DNA of 12,599 nt from assembly GCA_035551935.1 (NCBI GenBank), contig DASZMJ010000161.1:1-12599 (forward strand), read 5' to 3'. The DNA is from DASZMJ01 sp035551935. GTDB taxonomy: Bacteria > Planctomycetota > Planctomycetia > Isosphaerales > Isosphaeraceae. The first letter of the stretch is position 1; every line of letters begins with the position of its first letter. The notes beneath the pieces are model-generated. The model saw only the letters and a program-made list of their open reading frames with translations, searched no databases and had not been told where the DNA came from. The translations under genes were made by a program, and so were the position numbers. Shown piece after piece: positions 1 through 6,202 of the stretch.

Positions 1-13
1 GCATCAGGGGATC

Positions 14-34
14 GGTGGGCGGTGCCCACCCTAC
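14..34. repeat. GTAG-headed palindrome (REP-like), half element at the left edge
   Basis: On the minus strand this reads GTAG followed by a palindrome with arms GGTGGGC and GCCCACC around a 3-nt loop. Only one copy is visible; its inverted partner, if present, lies left of the window. The bases just left of it (6-13, aggggatc) match the inner flank of the right half of the element at 6106-6173, and the bases to the right (50-61, CACGCGATTCGG) also recur beside that element. It is therefore probably one half of the same type of inverted pair. Confidence 0.65.
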
Positions 35-70
35 GAGGAGGGAGTGATCCACGCGATTCGGTATGATCCC

Positions 71-136
71 GTAGGGTCCGCTCTTGCGGACCTCTTCAAT
101 TGTTGAATTGAAGAGGTCCGCAAGAGCGGACCCTAC
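71..136. repeat. Perfect inverted pair of GTAG-headed palindromes (REPIN-like element 1)
   Basis: Each half is GTAG + GGTCCGC-TCTT-GCGGACC (71-92, and its reverse complement at 115-136), so every arm is itself a small hairpin. The 22-nt spacer begins TCTTC and ends GAAGA and pairs as well, so 68-101 is the exact reverse complement of 106-139 around a 4-nt centre. The element lies 5 nt beyond the stop codon of the minus-strand membrane protein gene (stop 142-144). It may act as a 3' mRNA stabiliser or terminator-like structure, although no T-tract follows on the minus strand. The GTAG head is the feature known from RAYT-associated REPs; assignment to that class is inference. Confidence 0.85.
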
Positions 137-141
137 GGGGA

Positions 142-1038
142 TCAGGCCTCGCCGACCTCCTGGTCGGTCGTGACGCGGACCTCCATCCGGCTCATCATCC
201 GCTTCAGCTCCTCCTCCTTGCGCGTGACCCCGATGACGTTCTCCAGCACGATCGCGCGACGCTCGTTGGAGACGTGCAGCACGAGCGTGCCGGCGCCGAG
301 CATCAGGTACTCGAGGATGTCGGGGATCTCCTTGCCGAACCGCAGGTTGAACGTCGGGAACCGCTCCAGGTCGCTGAACGGCCCGTGGTTGTGCAGGATC
401 TCGTTGGGCAGGATGACCCAGTAGTCGAGGTAGCGCGTCACGTAGATGATCGCGTAGTCGACCAGCAAGATCGTCGCCACCATGAAGTAGAACTGGGCGT
501 TGGCGACGAGGTAGATGCTCTCGAGCATGTTGGCCAGCGCGGGCACGAAGTCGAAGTAGACGTTCAGCCAGAGCAGGAAGAAGACGGCCGCCACCGCCGT
601 GATCAGGATCGCGAAGATGGTGAACCTGGGGAAGTCGAGCGACATCACGAGCAGGTTGAACCCCAGGACGACCAGGAAGAAGGCCCCGGCGATGTTCTCG
701 GCGTGCAGGAACCGGACCAGCCGCCCCTTGTTCGCGGCCGCGACCTGTTTGGCCTTCGCATCCGCCTGGGCGTTCGCTTGGGCCTTGGTCGCCCCGGGCT
801 CACCCTGCCCGGAGATCCGCTCGACGATGCGGGCGTCGCGATCGGCCTGCGTCTCGCCCGGCCGGAGGTCCATCGACCGCCGGCCGACCGAGATCATGAT
901 GAGCCCGCAGATGAGGCTGACGATCAGGGTCGGGTAGAGGAAGATGACCTTCGGGTAGGTGAAGATGCGGACCCCCTTGCCCTCGTGCGGGGTGGGGAGC
1001 CCGGTCGCCGCCGGGTTGTTCTTGGGGTCGGTGGCCAT
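142..1038 (-). CDS. Multi-pass membrane protein of unknown function (planctomycete-type)
   Basis: The protein is 298 aa. The reading frame is open further upstream to 1176, but the ATG at 1036-1038 is preceded by AAGGAG at a spacing of 11 nt and opens with MATDPKNNPA, whereas the upstream part looks non-coding. Hydrophobic segments are at about 31-52, 116-134 and 138-161, with a weaker one at about 183-200. Between the first two lies a polar, Ala/Gln/Lys-rich stretch (about 55-108) rich in ADAKAKQ-like sequence. After the last segment comes a soluble domain (about 205-298) that predicts as mixed beta/alpha and ends in a charged helix (EEELKRMMSRMEVRV). I do not recognise a named domain. The gene follows nadA on the same strand, but the roughly 270-nt gap with a strong hairpin (1273-1303) suggests separate transcription. 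The role is unknown; the topology would suit an envelope-anchored cytoplasmic domain. Confidence 0.85.
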   Translation of the reverse strand: MATDPKNNPAATGLPTPHEGKGVRIFTYPKVIFLYPTLIVSLICGLIMISVGRRSMDLRPGETQADRDARIVERISGQGEPGATKAQANAQADAKAKQVAAANKGRLVRFLHAENIAGAFFLVVLGFNLLVMSLDFPRFTIFAILITAVAAVFFLLWLNVYFDFVPALANMLESIYLVANAQFYFMVATILLVDYAIIYVTRYLDYWVILPNEILHNHGPFSDLERFPTFNLRFGKEIPDILEYLMLGAGTLVLHVSNERRAIVLENVIGVTRKEEELKRMMSRMEVRVTTDQEVGEA

Positions 1039-1272
1039 GGCCGTTGGAGCTCCTTGAAGTGGCGCGAGGGGGCCTTGCGCGGGGTCGGACATGCGGCCGA
1101 GCGGGTATCGTACCCCCGGCTGTGGGCTCGGTAAAGTCCCCCGCTCCAACGGGAACGGGCGAGGGCCGACGTCCACCCGGTCGTCACCAAGGCGTTCGTC
1201 GGCCGGGCCCGATCATTGCAAGGCGAAGACGTTAGGACACCATCCCGGGTGTCGCTCGACCCCCCGCAATCG

Positions 1273-1303
1273 GGGTGGCACGCCCTGTCAGGGCGTGCCA
1301 CCC
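1273..1303. repeat. 14-bp perfect hairpin directly after nadA
   Basis: Arms GGGTGGCACGCCCT (1273-1286) and its exact reverse complement (1290-1303) enclose a 3-nt loop. The hairpin starts 8 nt after the nadA stop codon (minus strand). There is no T-tract on the minus-strand side, so a classical intrinsic terminator is not shown. It may be a terminator-like or mRNA-protecting structure, or a relative of the other intergenic palindromes, but it lacks the GTAG head. A weaker hairpin (GACACC/GGTGTC, 1236-1253) lies next to it. Confidence 0.7.
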
Positions 1304-1311
1304 ACCGCGCG

Positions 1312-2238
1312 TCAGTTCAGCAGGCTGCGCTCGACGACGGCGCGGGCGCGGTCGAACTCGGGCCGCCAGGCGATCTCGGGGCCGCCGGTGGCGAGGCAGT
1401 CGCGGAGTTTCTCCAGGGTGTTGCGGGCCATGTGCGGGCAGATGTTGCACGCGCAACTGACCCCGGGCACCGGCCGGTAGCGGTGCCGGGGGACGGCGTG
1501 CTCGAGCTGCCAGAGCATGTGCGCCTCGGTCGCCACGAGGAAATCCGTCGGCTCGGCGAACCCGTCGACGAACCGGAGCATCGCCTCGGTGCCGCCGACG
1601 AAGTCGGCCTGCTCGCGGATGTTGGCCGGGCACTCGGGGTGGGCGATCGTCAGCGCCTTCGGCAGCCGGCGCTTCTGCTTGAAGAGCTCGCCGACGCTGA
1701 AGACCTCGTGGACCATGCAGGCGCCGTCCCAGAGGATCATCGGCCGGCCGGTCCGCTCGCTGAGGTACTGGCCGAGGTGACGGTCGGGGACGAAGAGGAT
1801 CTCGACCCCCTCCGGGACGCGGCGGATGACCTCCTCGGCGTTGCCCGAGGTGACGATCCAGTCCGACAGCGCCTTCACCGCGGCGGTGCTGTTGATGTAG
1901 GTGACGGTCTGGAACTCCCGGCCCTCGGCCCGCAGGGCCGCTTGCCGACGCGCCAGGGCCGGCGCCGGGCAGCTCTCGGCGAGGCTGCAACCGGCCTGGA
2001 GGTCGGGCAGGAGCACGCGCTTCCCGGGGTTGAGCATCTTGGCCGTCTCGGCCATGAAGTGGACCCCGCAGAGCACGATCGTCTTCGAGTCGACCCGCGT
2101 CGCCTGGCGGGCGAGCTTGAGGCTGTCGCCGGTGAAGTCGGCCAGGTCCTGGATCTCGCCGTCCTGGTAATAATGCGCGAGGATCGTCGCGTCCTCGCGG
2201 CGCTTCAGCGCCGCGATCTCGTCATAGATGTCGGTCAC
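1312..2238 (-). CDS. nadA: Quinolinate synthase NadA
   Basis: NadA condenses iminoaspartate with dihydroxyacetone phosphate to form quinolinate in de novo NAD synthesis, using a [4Fe-4S] cluster in the cytoplasm. The protein is 308 aa, close to the short type of the family. Visible motifs are AHYYQ (21-25, substrate site), CGVHFMAETAK (57-67), PDRHLGQY (151-158), AHPECP (199-204) and CNICPHM (264-270). By alignment with the E. coli enzyme from memory (Cys113, 200, 297), the cluster ligands should be Cys84 (QAGCSL), Cys174 (DGACMVHE) and Cys267. The start is a GTG at 2236-2238 with AAGGAAAG 7 nt upstream. The frame stays open to 2427, but that extension is Arg/Gly-rich and overlaps repeat DNA, so I exclude it. 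No nadB or nadC is adjacent. A 775-nt repeat-laden leader region lies upstream. Confidence 0.97.
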   Translation of the reverse strand: MTDIYDEIAALKRREDATILAHYYQDGEIQDLADFTGDSLKLARQATRVDSKTIVLCGVHFMAETAKMLNPGKRVLLPDLQAGCSLAESCPAPALARRQAALRAEGREFQTVTYINSTAAVKALSDWIVTSGNAEEVIRRVPEGVEILFVPDRHLGQYLSERTGRPMILWDGACMVHEVFSVGELFKQKRRLPKALTIAHPECPANIREQADFVGGTEAMLRFVDGFAEPTDFLVATEAHMLWQLEHAVPRHRYRPVPGVSCACNICPHMARNTLEKLRDCLATGGPEIAWRPEFDRARAVVERSLLN

Positions 2239-2360
2239 GAAGGGACTTTCCTTGTTTTTTACGTGGCGAAGGAACAACCCACCGCCCCGCCGCCGCCGTC
2301 GCGGTCGGGCCGATCGATCCATTCTAGGCCCTCCGGCCCCCGGCCGGAAGGGCCTCTCAG

Positions 2361-2485
2361 GAAGTGCGGAGTGCTGAGGAACGAGTGCTGAGTCAAAAGA
2401 TGAGTCGATCCGAGCCTCACTCCGCACTCGTCACTCAGCACTACTCCGCACTCGTTCCTCAGCACTACTCAGCACTCCGCACTTC
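2361..2485. repeat. Inverted repeat cluster built of CTCAGCACT / CTCCGCACT units
   Basis: The outer arms 2361-2378 and 2468-2485 are an 18-nt perfect inverted pair (GAAGTGCGGAGTGCTGAG and its complement). A second pair (2376-2387 with 2449-2460) is nested and overlaps the first. The intervening bases repeat the modules CTCAGCACT, CTCCGCACT and CACTCGT several times, giving a patchwork rather than a clean hairpin. The composition is less GC-extreme than the coding DNA. This is an intergenic repeat of unknown origin lying in the nadA leader. Confidence 0.75.
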
Positions 2486-2495
2486 TTTGAGAGGG

Positions 2496-2539
2496 TCCCT
2501 CCCCGGCCGAGGGCGGCGTTGGCCTCGGCCGGAGAGGGA
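2496..2539. repeat. Imperfect GC-rich inverted repeat
   Basis: The left arm at 2496-2512 (TCCCTCCCCGGCCGAGG) and the right arm at 2523-2539 pair with a single mismatch around a 10-nt loop. The repeat follows the CTCAGCACT cluster and precedes a small perfect hairpin at 2565-2581 (GACGGCC-TTC-GGCCGTC). No T-tract is attached to either, so they are described as structure only. Confidence 0.55.
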
Positions 2540-2564
2540 GGAACAGGACGTCCCGCGGCCGGCG

Positions 2565-2581
2565 GACGGCCTTCGGCCGTC
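2565..2581. repeat. 7-bp perfect hairpin with 3-nt loop
   Basis: GACGGCC (2565-2571) and GGCCGTC (2575-2581) pair around TTC. It lies in the nadA upstream region, and its function is not apparent. Confidence 0.5.
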
Positions 2582-2697
2582 GGCGCGGGGGCACGAGGCT
2601 ACTTCCCGGGAGGGATTCCGGTCAGCAACCTCGTGGCTCCGGGGCACGGCCCTGACCGCGAAGGCGCGGCCGGGCCCGTCGCCGTGGGATCGTGCAA

Positions 2698-2740
2698 TCT
2701 CGACTCGTCCCGTTTCGACTCGACTCGATTCGATTCGATG
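2698..2740. repeat. Low-complexity TCGACTCG/TCGATTCG stretch
   Basis: Short direct repeats of TCGACTCG and ATTCG follow each other for about 40 nt. The sequence looks like slippage-generated low complexity. It lies in the long gap upstream of nadA and is not coding. Confidence 0.55.
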
Positions 2741-2852
2741 TACCGCAACGCGACCGGTCCGGACGATCGCGGGGTCTCGGGCCTGGTCGTCGCGGCAGGA
2801 GTGACTCGCTTCTTCGTACCCGTGGGCCGACCCCGTCGGTTGGCCTAGGCAT

Positions 2853-2881
2853 ATTTAAGCACAAGCCGGAAACGGCTGCAA
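2853..2881 (-). promoter_or_regulatory. Candidate sigma70-type promoter reading toward nadA
   Basis: On the minus strand TTGCAG (2881-2876) and TTAAAT (2858-2853) are separated by exactly 17 nt in one of the few less GC-rich stretches of the gap. The match to TTGACA/TATAAT is partial. If it is used, the nadA mRNA would carry a leader of about 600 nt. The same bases read on the plus strand form a small hairpin (AGCCG-GAAA-CGGCT, 2864-2877) followed by a T5 run, but no plus-strand gene precedes it, so I favour the promoter reading, weakly. Confidence 0.3.
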
Positions 2882-3013
2882 GGGTTTTTGTGTGAGGGAT
2901 TTCCGTCGTTGATGCTGGCAGTTTGGGTAATTAAAACCGATCATGGCCGCCGCAATGGGGGGGAGATGCGGTGGGAATGGCCAAAGAAAGATGGGTGGGA
3001 GGAATCGAGGAGT

Positions 3014-4399
3014 TCAGCGGGGGACGAGGCGGGCGGGGTCGAGGCTGGCGAGGTAGGGGGGGCCGGCCTCCAGTGCGGCCAGGCGGGCCGGGTCGAGCCG
3101 GCCGGCCAGGAGCAGGCCGGCGAGCTCGGCGAATCGCGCCAGGTGCCCCTCGGCGCGGGCGAGGCCCTCGACCGGGTCGAGCTCCGAGGCCGAGCCCGGC
3201 GGGCCCGACCAGTCCAGCGCCTGCGACGCCAGGAGCTCGCGGGCCATCTGCGCCAGGGCCCGATTCCCGAGGGGGCCGTGCCGGTCGCGGCGGCCGACGG
3301 CGTCGGCCAGCAGGTCGGCGGCCTCGCGGCAGCGGTCCAGGACGTCGGAGTCCTGCGGCCGCGCCGCGGCGAGGCCGCCGGCCGCGCCGCCGGGGAGGCC
3401 GACGGGCCCCTCGGGGTAGCGGTCGAGGAACCGGCCGGGGGTCGTCGCCGGCCAGGGCGAGGGCGCGGCCAGGATCAGCAAGGTCCGCTCCAGCCAGTCG
3501 CCGCCGGCCCCCCAGTCGCCGCCGAGGTCGTGCGCCGAGACCGCGGCCAGCGAGATCGGCGGCGCCGATTCCGAGCGATCCGCCCGCCGCTCGGCCGACT
3601 CGCGCCAGGCGGTCACGAAATGCTGGGCGTGGTCGGCCACGGCCTCGGCGGCTTGCCGGGGGTCGTCGTAGCGGGGATCGCGCGCGAACCGCCGGCCGCG
3701 GTCGGTCAGCAGTTGCGTCGGCTCGGGGTCGACGCCGAAGGCCGCGGCGCCGGGGGGCGTGATCAGCGGGCCGAAGAGGTCGCGCGGGGGCCGGACGGTG
3801 CCGCGTCGGAACGCCTCGGCCGCGACGCCGAAGTACCTCGGGCCGCTCTCGGCGATGACGTCCTCCAGCCCCGGCCGGTATGACAGGTGCGGCAGCCAGA
3901 TCCCGCCCGCCTTGCCCGCGATCCCGAGCACCCCCTCGACCTCCGCCGCCGCCAGCGCGACCTGCGCCCGAGCCACGACCGGCGAATCCGCGACGCTCGG
4001 CAGCCACGCGGGACTGGCCGTCGTCGGGATCACCTCGACGGCCCCCGACTCGTGCGCCCGACGCAAGGCCGCGATCGGGTCGCCCCCCCAGCGATCGACC
4101 ACCAGCCGCCTCAGCTCGTGCCAGCGGCCCGTGCTGTCGCTCCCCCCGTCGGCGCGGCGGTCGAGCTCGGCGCGGGCCAGCGCCTGCGCCGTCGGGTCGG
4201 CCGCCAGCGCGAGCCAAGCCGGGCTGACCGCCAGCGTCAAGACCTCCGACGCCCCCGCATCGGCCGCCGTCGCGATCGCCTTCAGGATCGGCCAGTACGT
4301 CCCCGATGCCGCGACCGCCCAGTCCCCCCCCGGCCCCCTCCCCGGCGCCGGCAGGCGGTGGTGCATCTCGACGACCAGCGACAGGAAACCTCGCGGCAT
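3014..4399 (-). CDS. GH57/DUF1957-like protein lacking the expected catalytic residues
   Basis: The protein is 461 aa. Its layout follows GH57 alpha-glucan branching enzymes: an N-terminal strand with HxxLP (MHHRLPAPG, 12-20), GIWLPHLSYRPGLED (166-180) at the place of the GxWLPExAYRPG region, FGVDPEPTQ (221-229) like the family's FGRDPES stretch, a DPRYDDPRQA segment (241-250), PPISLAAVSAHDLGGDW (280-296) at the place of the PPIVxAPYDAELFGHWW region, TTPGRFLDRYPEG (319-331), and a helical C-terminus with ARELLASQALDW (386-397). By eye, the nucleophile Glu is His171, the acid Asp is Ser288, and the His of the THG motif is Pro130. The protein may thus be non-catalytic, perhaps a carbohydrate-binding or scaffold protein. 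The start ATG at 4397-4399 has only a weak ribosome site. The upstream neighbour (4480-5925) carries DUF4912 and probably shares its operon. Confidence 0.83.
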   Translation of the reverse strand: MPRGFLSLVVEMHHRLPAPGRGPGGDWAVAASGTYWPILKAIATAADAGASEVLTLAVSPAWLALAADPTAQALARAELDRRADGGSDSTGRWHELRRLVVDRWGGDPIAALRRAHESGAVEVIPTTASPAWLPSVADSPVVARAQVALAAAEVEGVLGIAGKAGGIWLPHLSYRPGLEDVIAESGPRYFGVAAEAFRRGTVRPPRDLFGPLITPPGAAAFGVDPEPTQLLTDRGRRFARDPRYDDPRQAAEAVADHAQHFVTAWRESAERRADRSESAPPISLAAVSAHDLGGDWGAGGDWLERTLLILAAPSPWPATTPGRFLDRYPEGPVGLPGGAAGGLAAARPQDSDVLDRCREAADLLADAVGRRDRHGPLGNRALAQMARELLASQALDWSGPPGSASELDPVEGLARAEGHLARFAELAGLLLAGRLDPARLAALEAGPPYLASLDPARLVPR

Positions 4400-4403
4400 G
4401 GAT

Positions 4404-4417
4404 CTTCAGCCCTGAAG
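4404..4417 (-). promoter_or_regulatory. Palindrome over the ribosome-binding region of the GH57-like gene
   Basis: CTTCAG-GG-CTGAAG on the minus strand is a perfect 6-bp palindrome ending 4 nt before the ATG. The only Shine-Dalgarno-like bases (GAAG) lie inside its 3' arm, so a hairpin in the mRNA could occlude initiation. The stem is short, and the effect is inferred. Confidence 0.35.
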
Positions 4418-4451
4418 GGATGGGACGCATTGAATGGATGCTTGTTCTTCC

Positions 4452-4478
4452 AATCCGCAATCCGCATTCCGCAATCCC
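4452..4478. repeat. Short AATCCGC/ATTCCGC direct repeats in the gap between two genes
   Basis: The 80-nt gap between the DUF4912 gene (stop 4480) and the GH57-like gene (start 4399) contains AATCCGC, AATCCGC, ATTCCGC and AATCCC in succession. This is low-complexity DNA unlike the flanking coding sequence. It separates two genes that otherwise look like one operon and was probably inserted or expanded there. Confidence 0.6.
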
Positions 4479-4479
4479 C

Positions 4480-5925
4480 TCACCTTCTCGGCAAGGCCCC
4501 GAGCCGCAACGTCGGCGGCTCGGTGGCCGGCCAGGGGCGGGGCAGGTGGACGGGCCCGGCGTGGGCGAGCGGGTGGAAGTGGCCGCGGGCGGAGCGGAAC
4601 CCCAGCGCCGCGGCCAGCGAGCGGCCGGGGTGCGCGACGTGCAAGACCCGTCGCGACTCGCCGGGGCCGAGCTCGACGTCCCAGCAGAAATGGGCGTTAT
4701 CGCCGTGGAAGTGGAGGTCGGTGATGTCGTGGACGCGGATCACCGGCACGGCCCGGGTCGCATCCGGCCCGAACCATTCGAGCGCCGTCGCGCGGTCGTC
4801 GGGGCGGACGTGCCACGAGGCGTACGCCTCGTGCGGGCCGAGCGGGACCAACGCCAGCCGCGACCTGGCCGGCGCCGGCCAGGTCGCGGGGGCCTCGGCG
4901 GTCGTGGCCGCGACGGCGGGCGAGACGGCCTCGAGATAAGTTCGGAGCCAGCCGAGCGCGACCGCCCGCGGATCGAGCCGGCCCCGGGCCAGGGCCGCGC
5001 CGGCGTGGACCAGGCGGTCGCGGCGGGGGTGGGGGCTGATCGCGTCGCGGAGGGCCTCGGCGAGCGTCTCGGGGTCGCGGCCGAGCAGGGGGACGACCGG
5101 CTTCCCCCACTCCCAGGCGATCCACGCCGCCGGGTCGTCGGCCGCCTCCGGGCCCGGCACCGCGACGGCCGTCGCCGCGGCGATCGCCGCATTCCAGCGC
5201 CCGAGGCCCGCATCCTCGCCCGCGCCCGACCTCCTCGACAGCAGGCCCGCCCCGGCCAGCCGCCGCCGCAACGCGATCGCCTCGGGCCCCGTCCCCAGCA
5301 CCACCGCCACCACGCCCCCGACCTCGCCCCGCGCCGTCGCCACGGCCGCGACGACCCCCTCGACATCCAACCACGCCCCCCGCGGGACCCAGGCCACCAG
5401 CGTCGGCACTTCCTCCCGCGCGAGGCCCGGCGCCCTCTCCCCACGCTCCTCGACCACCTTCCGATCCGGGATCATCGCCGCGACCGCCCCGCCGAGCGCC
5501 CGCCAGCGGTCGGCGACCCAGGGGTGTTCGCAGACCCAGGTCCAGGGTTCGTTGGGGTTTGCGTCTCGGATCAGGTCGGTCGTCGCCACCGTCGCCAGCC
5601 GCGCCGCCCGCGGATTCCGCCCGGCCAGCCCGTCGGCCGCCGGCCGGGCACGCGGGTCGAGGGCGTGGACCACGTCGAAATCCCCCTCGAAACCCTCCGG
5701 CTCGTCCAGCCGGCCCAGGACCGCCTCCCGGAACGCCCACGACTCCGCCTCGTCCCCTCCTCCCAGCCGGTGCGGGCACCGCCGGATCGACCAATGCCCC
5801 CGATCCTCCCGGAATCCCGTCCCCTCATGCCAACGCGTCCAGACGACCAGCCCCTCCACGCCCACGCCGCCCAGGGCTTCGACGCGGGCCTCGTCGATGT
5901 CCCAGCCCACCAGGGCGATTCTCAT
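4480..5925 (-). CDS. Glycosyltransferase-like protein with C-terminal DUF4912 domain
   Basis: The protein is 481 aa. Residues 1 to about 335 have the two-lobed look of GT-B/GT4 glycosyltransferases: MRIALVGWD at the N-terminus, DVVHALDPRA (84-93), a second lobe with VVAVVLGTGPEAIALRRRL (205-223), and GPEAADDPAAWIAWEWGKPVV (258-278), which stands where family members carry the EX7E-type nucleotide-sugar motif. Here the first acidic residue appears to be Asp264 rather than Glu. Residues from about 355 to 463 match the DUF4912 pattern (ALVPLGPHEAYASWHV, IRVHDITD, FCWDVELGPGESRRVLHVAHPGRSLAAALG, LPR). DUF4912 proteins commonly neighbour GH57/DUF1957 genes, as here. The ATG at 5923-5925 gives the typical first strand; the ribosome site is weak (GCGAGAAT). 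A role in making or handling an alpha-glucan or cell-surface polysaccharide is inferred; donor and acceptor are unknown. Confidence 0.82.
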   Translation of the reverse strand: MRIALVGWDIDEARVEALGGVGVEGLVVWTRWHEGTGFREDRGHWSIRRCPHRLGGGDEAESWAFREAVLGRLDEPEGFEGDFDVVHALDPRARPAADGLAGRNPRAARLATVATTDLIRDANPNEPWTWVCEHPWVADRWRALGGAVAAMIPDRKVVEERGERAPGLAREEVPTLVAWVPRGAWLDVEGVVAAVATARGEVGGVVAVVLGTGPEAIALRRRLAGAGLLSRRSGAGEDAGLGRWNAAIAAATAVAVPGPEAADDPAAWIAWEWGKPVVPLLGRDPETLAEALRDAISPHPRRDRLVHAGAALARGRLDPRAVALGWLRTYLEAVSPAVAATTAEAPATWPAPARSRLALVPLGPHEAYASWHVRPDDRATALEWFGPDATRAVPVIRVHDITDLHFHGDNAHFCWDVELGPGESRRVLHVAHPGRSLAAALGFRSARGHFHPLAHAGPVHLPRPWPATEPPTLRLGALPRR

Positions 5926-6045
5926 CGCGGGATTCTCGCCCGTTTACTGTTCGAATCATTTCACGTAGACGACCCATTTTAACACGGCCTTGGGTCCGTC
6001 GCCAGCGAAGACGAGGGCCACTTTCTTCCGAACCCGACGCGCCAG

Positions 6046-6086
6046 CGGCTGGGTGGCTGGGGCCTCCGTCCCCAGCCACCCAGCCG
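6046..6086. repeat. 17-bp perfect hairpin, no GTAG head
   Basis: The arm at 6046-6062 (CGGCTGGGTGGCTGGGG) and its exact reverse complement at 6070-6086 enclose a 7-nt loop (CCTCCGT). It lies in the 277-nt gap between glycerate kinase and the DUF4912 gene, next to the GTAG-headed element at 6106. No T-tract is present. It is probably a member of a dispersed palindrome family that also includes 1273-1303, since both start GGGTGGC. Confidence 0.8.
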
Positions 6087-6105
6087 CCCGGAAGGCTCGT
6101 CGTTC

Positions 6106-6173
6106 GTAGGGTCCGCTATTGCGGACCGATCTTCTTCCGACATAAGGGGATCGGTCCGCACGGCGGGCCCTAC
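6106..6173. repeat. Inverted pair of GTAG-headed palindromes (REPIN-like element 2)
   Basis: The left half is GTAG + GGTCCGC-TATT-GCGGACC (6106-6127). The right half is GGTCCGC-ACG-GCGGGCC + CTAC (6153-6173). One stem position reads T opposite G, a wobble-type change. The 25-nt spacer begins and ends with GATC. The right flank (6189-6200, CACGCGATTCGG) is shared with the half element at 14-34, at the same 15-nt distance. The element lies about 30 nt beyond the glycerate kinase stop codon. Confidence 0.8.
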
Positions 6174-6202
6174 GAAGGGCGATTCCTTCACGCGATTCGG
6201 GA

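Larger units (their letters stand above)
2239..3013. other. Long intergenic region between nadA and the GH57-like gene
   Basis: I find no convincing gene in these 775 nt. Open frames here are short, run through repeats and lack family resemblance. From left to right the region holds an inverted CTCAGCACT/CTCCGCACT repeat cluster (2361-2485), an imperfect GC-rich inverted repeat (2496-2539), a small hairpin (2565-2581), a TCGACTCG-like low-complexity stretch (2698-2740) and a less GC-rich stretch at about 2848-2945 that may carry a promoter. Transcription of nadA must start somewhere here. Confidence 0.75.

Noticed and set aside
274..1134. Plus-strand open frame across the membrane protein gene
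   Set aside because: Its peptide is a run of charged Arg/Asp/Glu/His residues typical of an antisense frame.
1216..2391. Long plus-strand open frame across nadA
   Set aside because: It is the antisense shadow of nadA in high-GC DNA; the peptide has no family resemblance and the minus frame is certain.
2239..2427. N-terminal extension of NadA
   Set aside because: Arg/Gly-rich, runs into the CTCAGCACT repeat cluster; the GTG start with a ribosome site gives a normal-length enzyme.
2864..2889. Plus-strand intrinsic terminator (AGCCG-GAAA-CGGCT plus T5)
   Set aside because: No plus-strand gene precedes it, the stem is only 5 bp and the T-run starts 7 nt away.
2888..3883. Plus-strand open frames overlapping the GH57-like gene
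   Set aside because: Low-complexity Arg/Gly/Pro peptides, shadows of the minus-strand gene.
4306..5982. 558-aa plus-strand open frame
   Set aside because: Antisense shadow of the DUF4912 protein; Arg/Pro-rich, no motifs, and DUF4912 is recognised on the minus strand.
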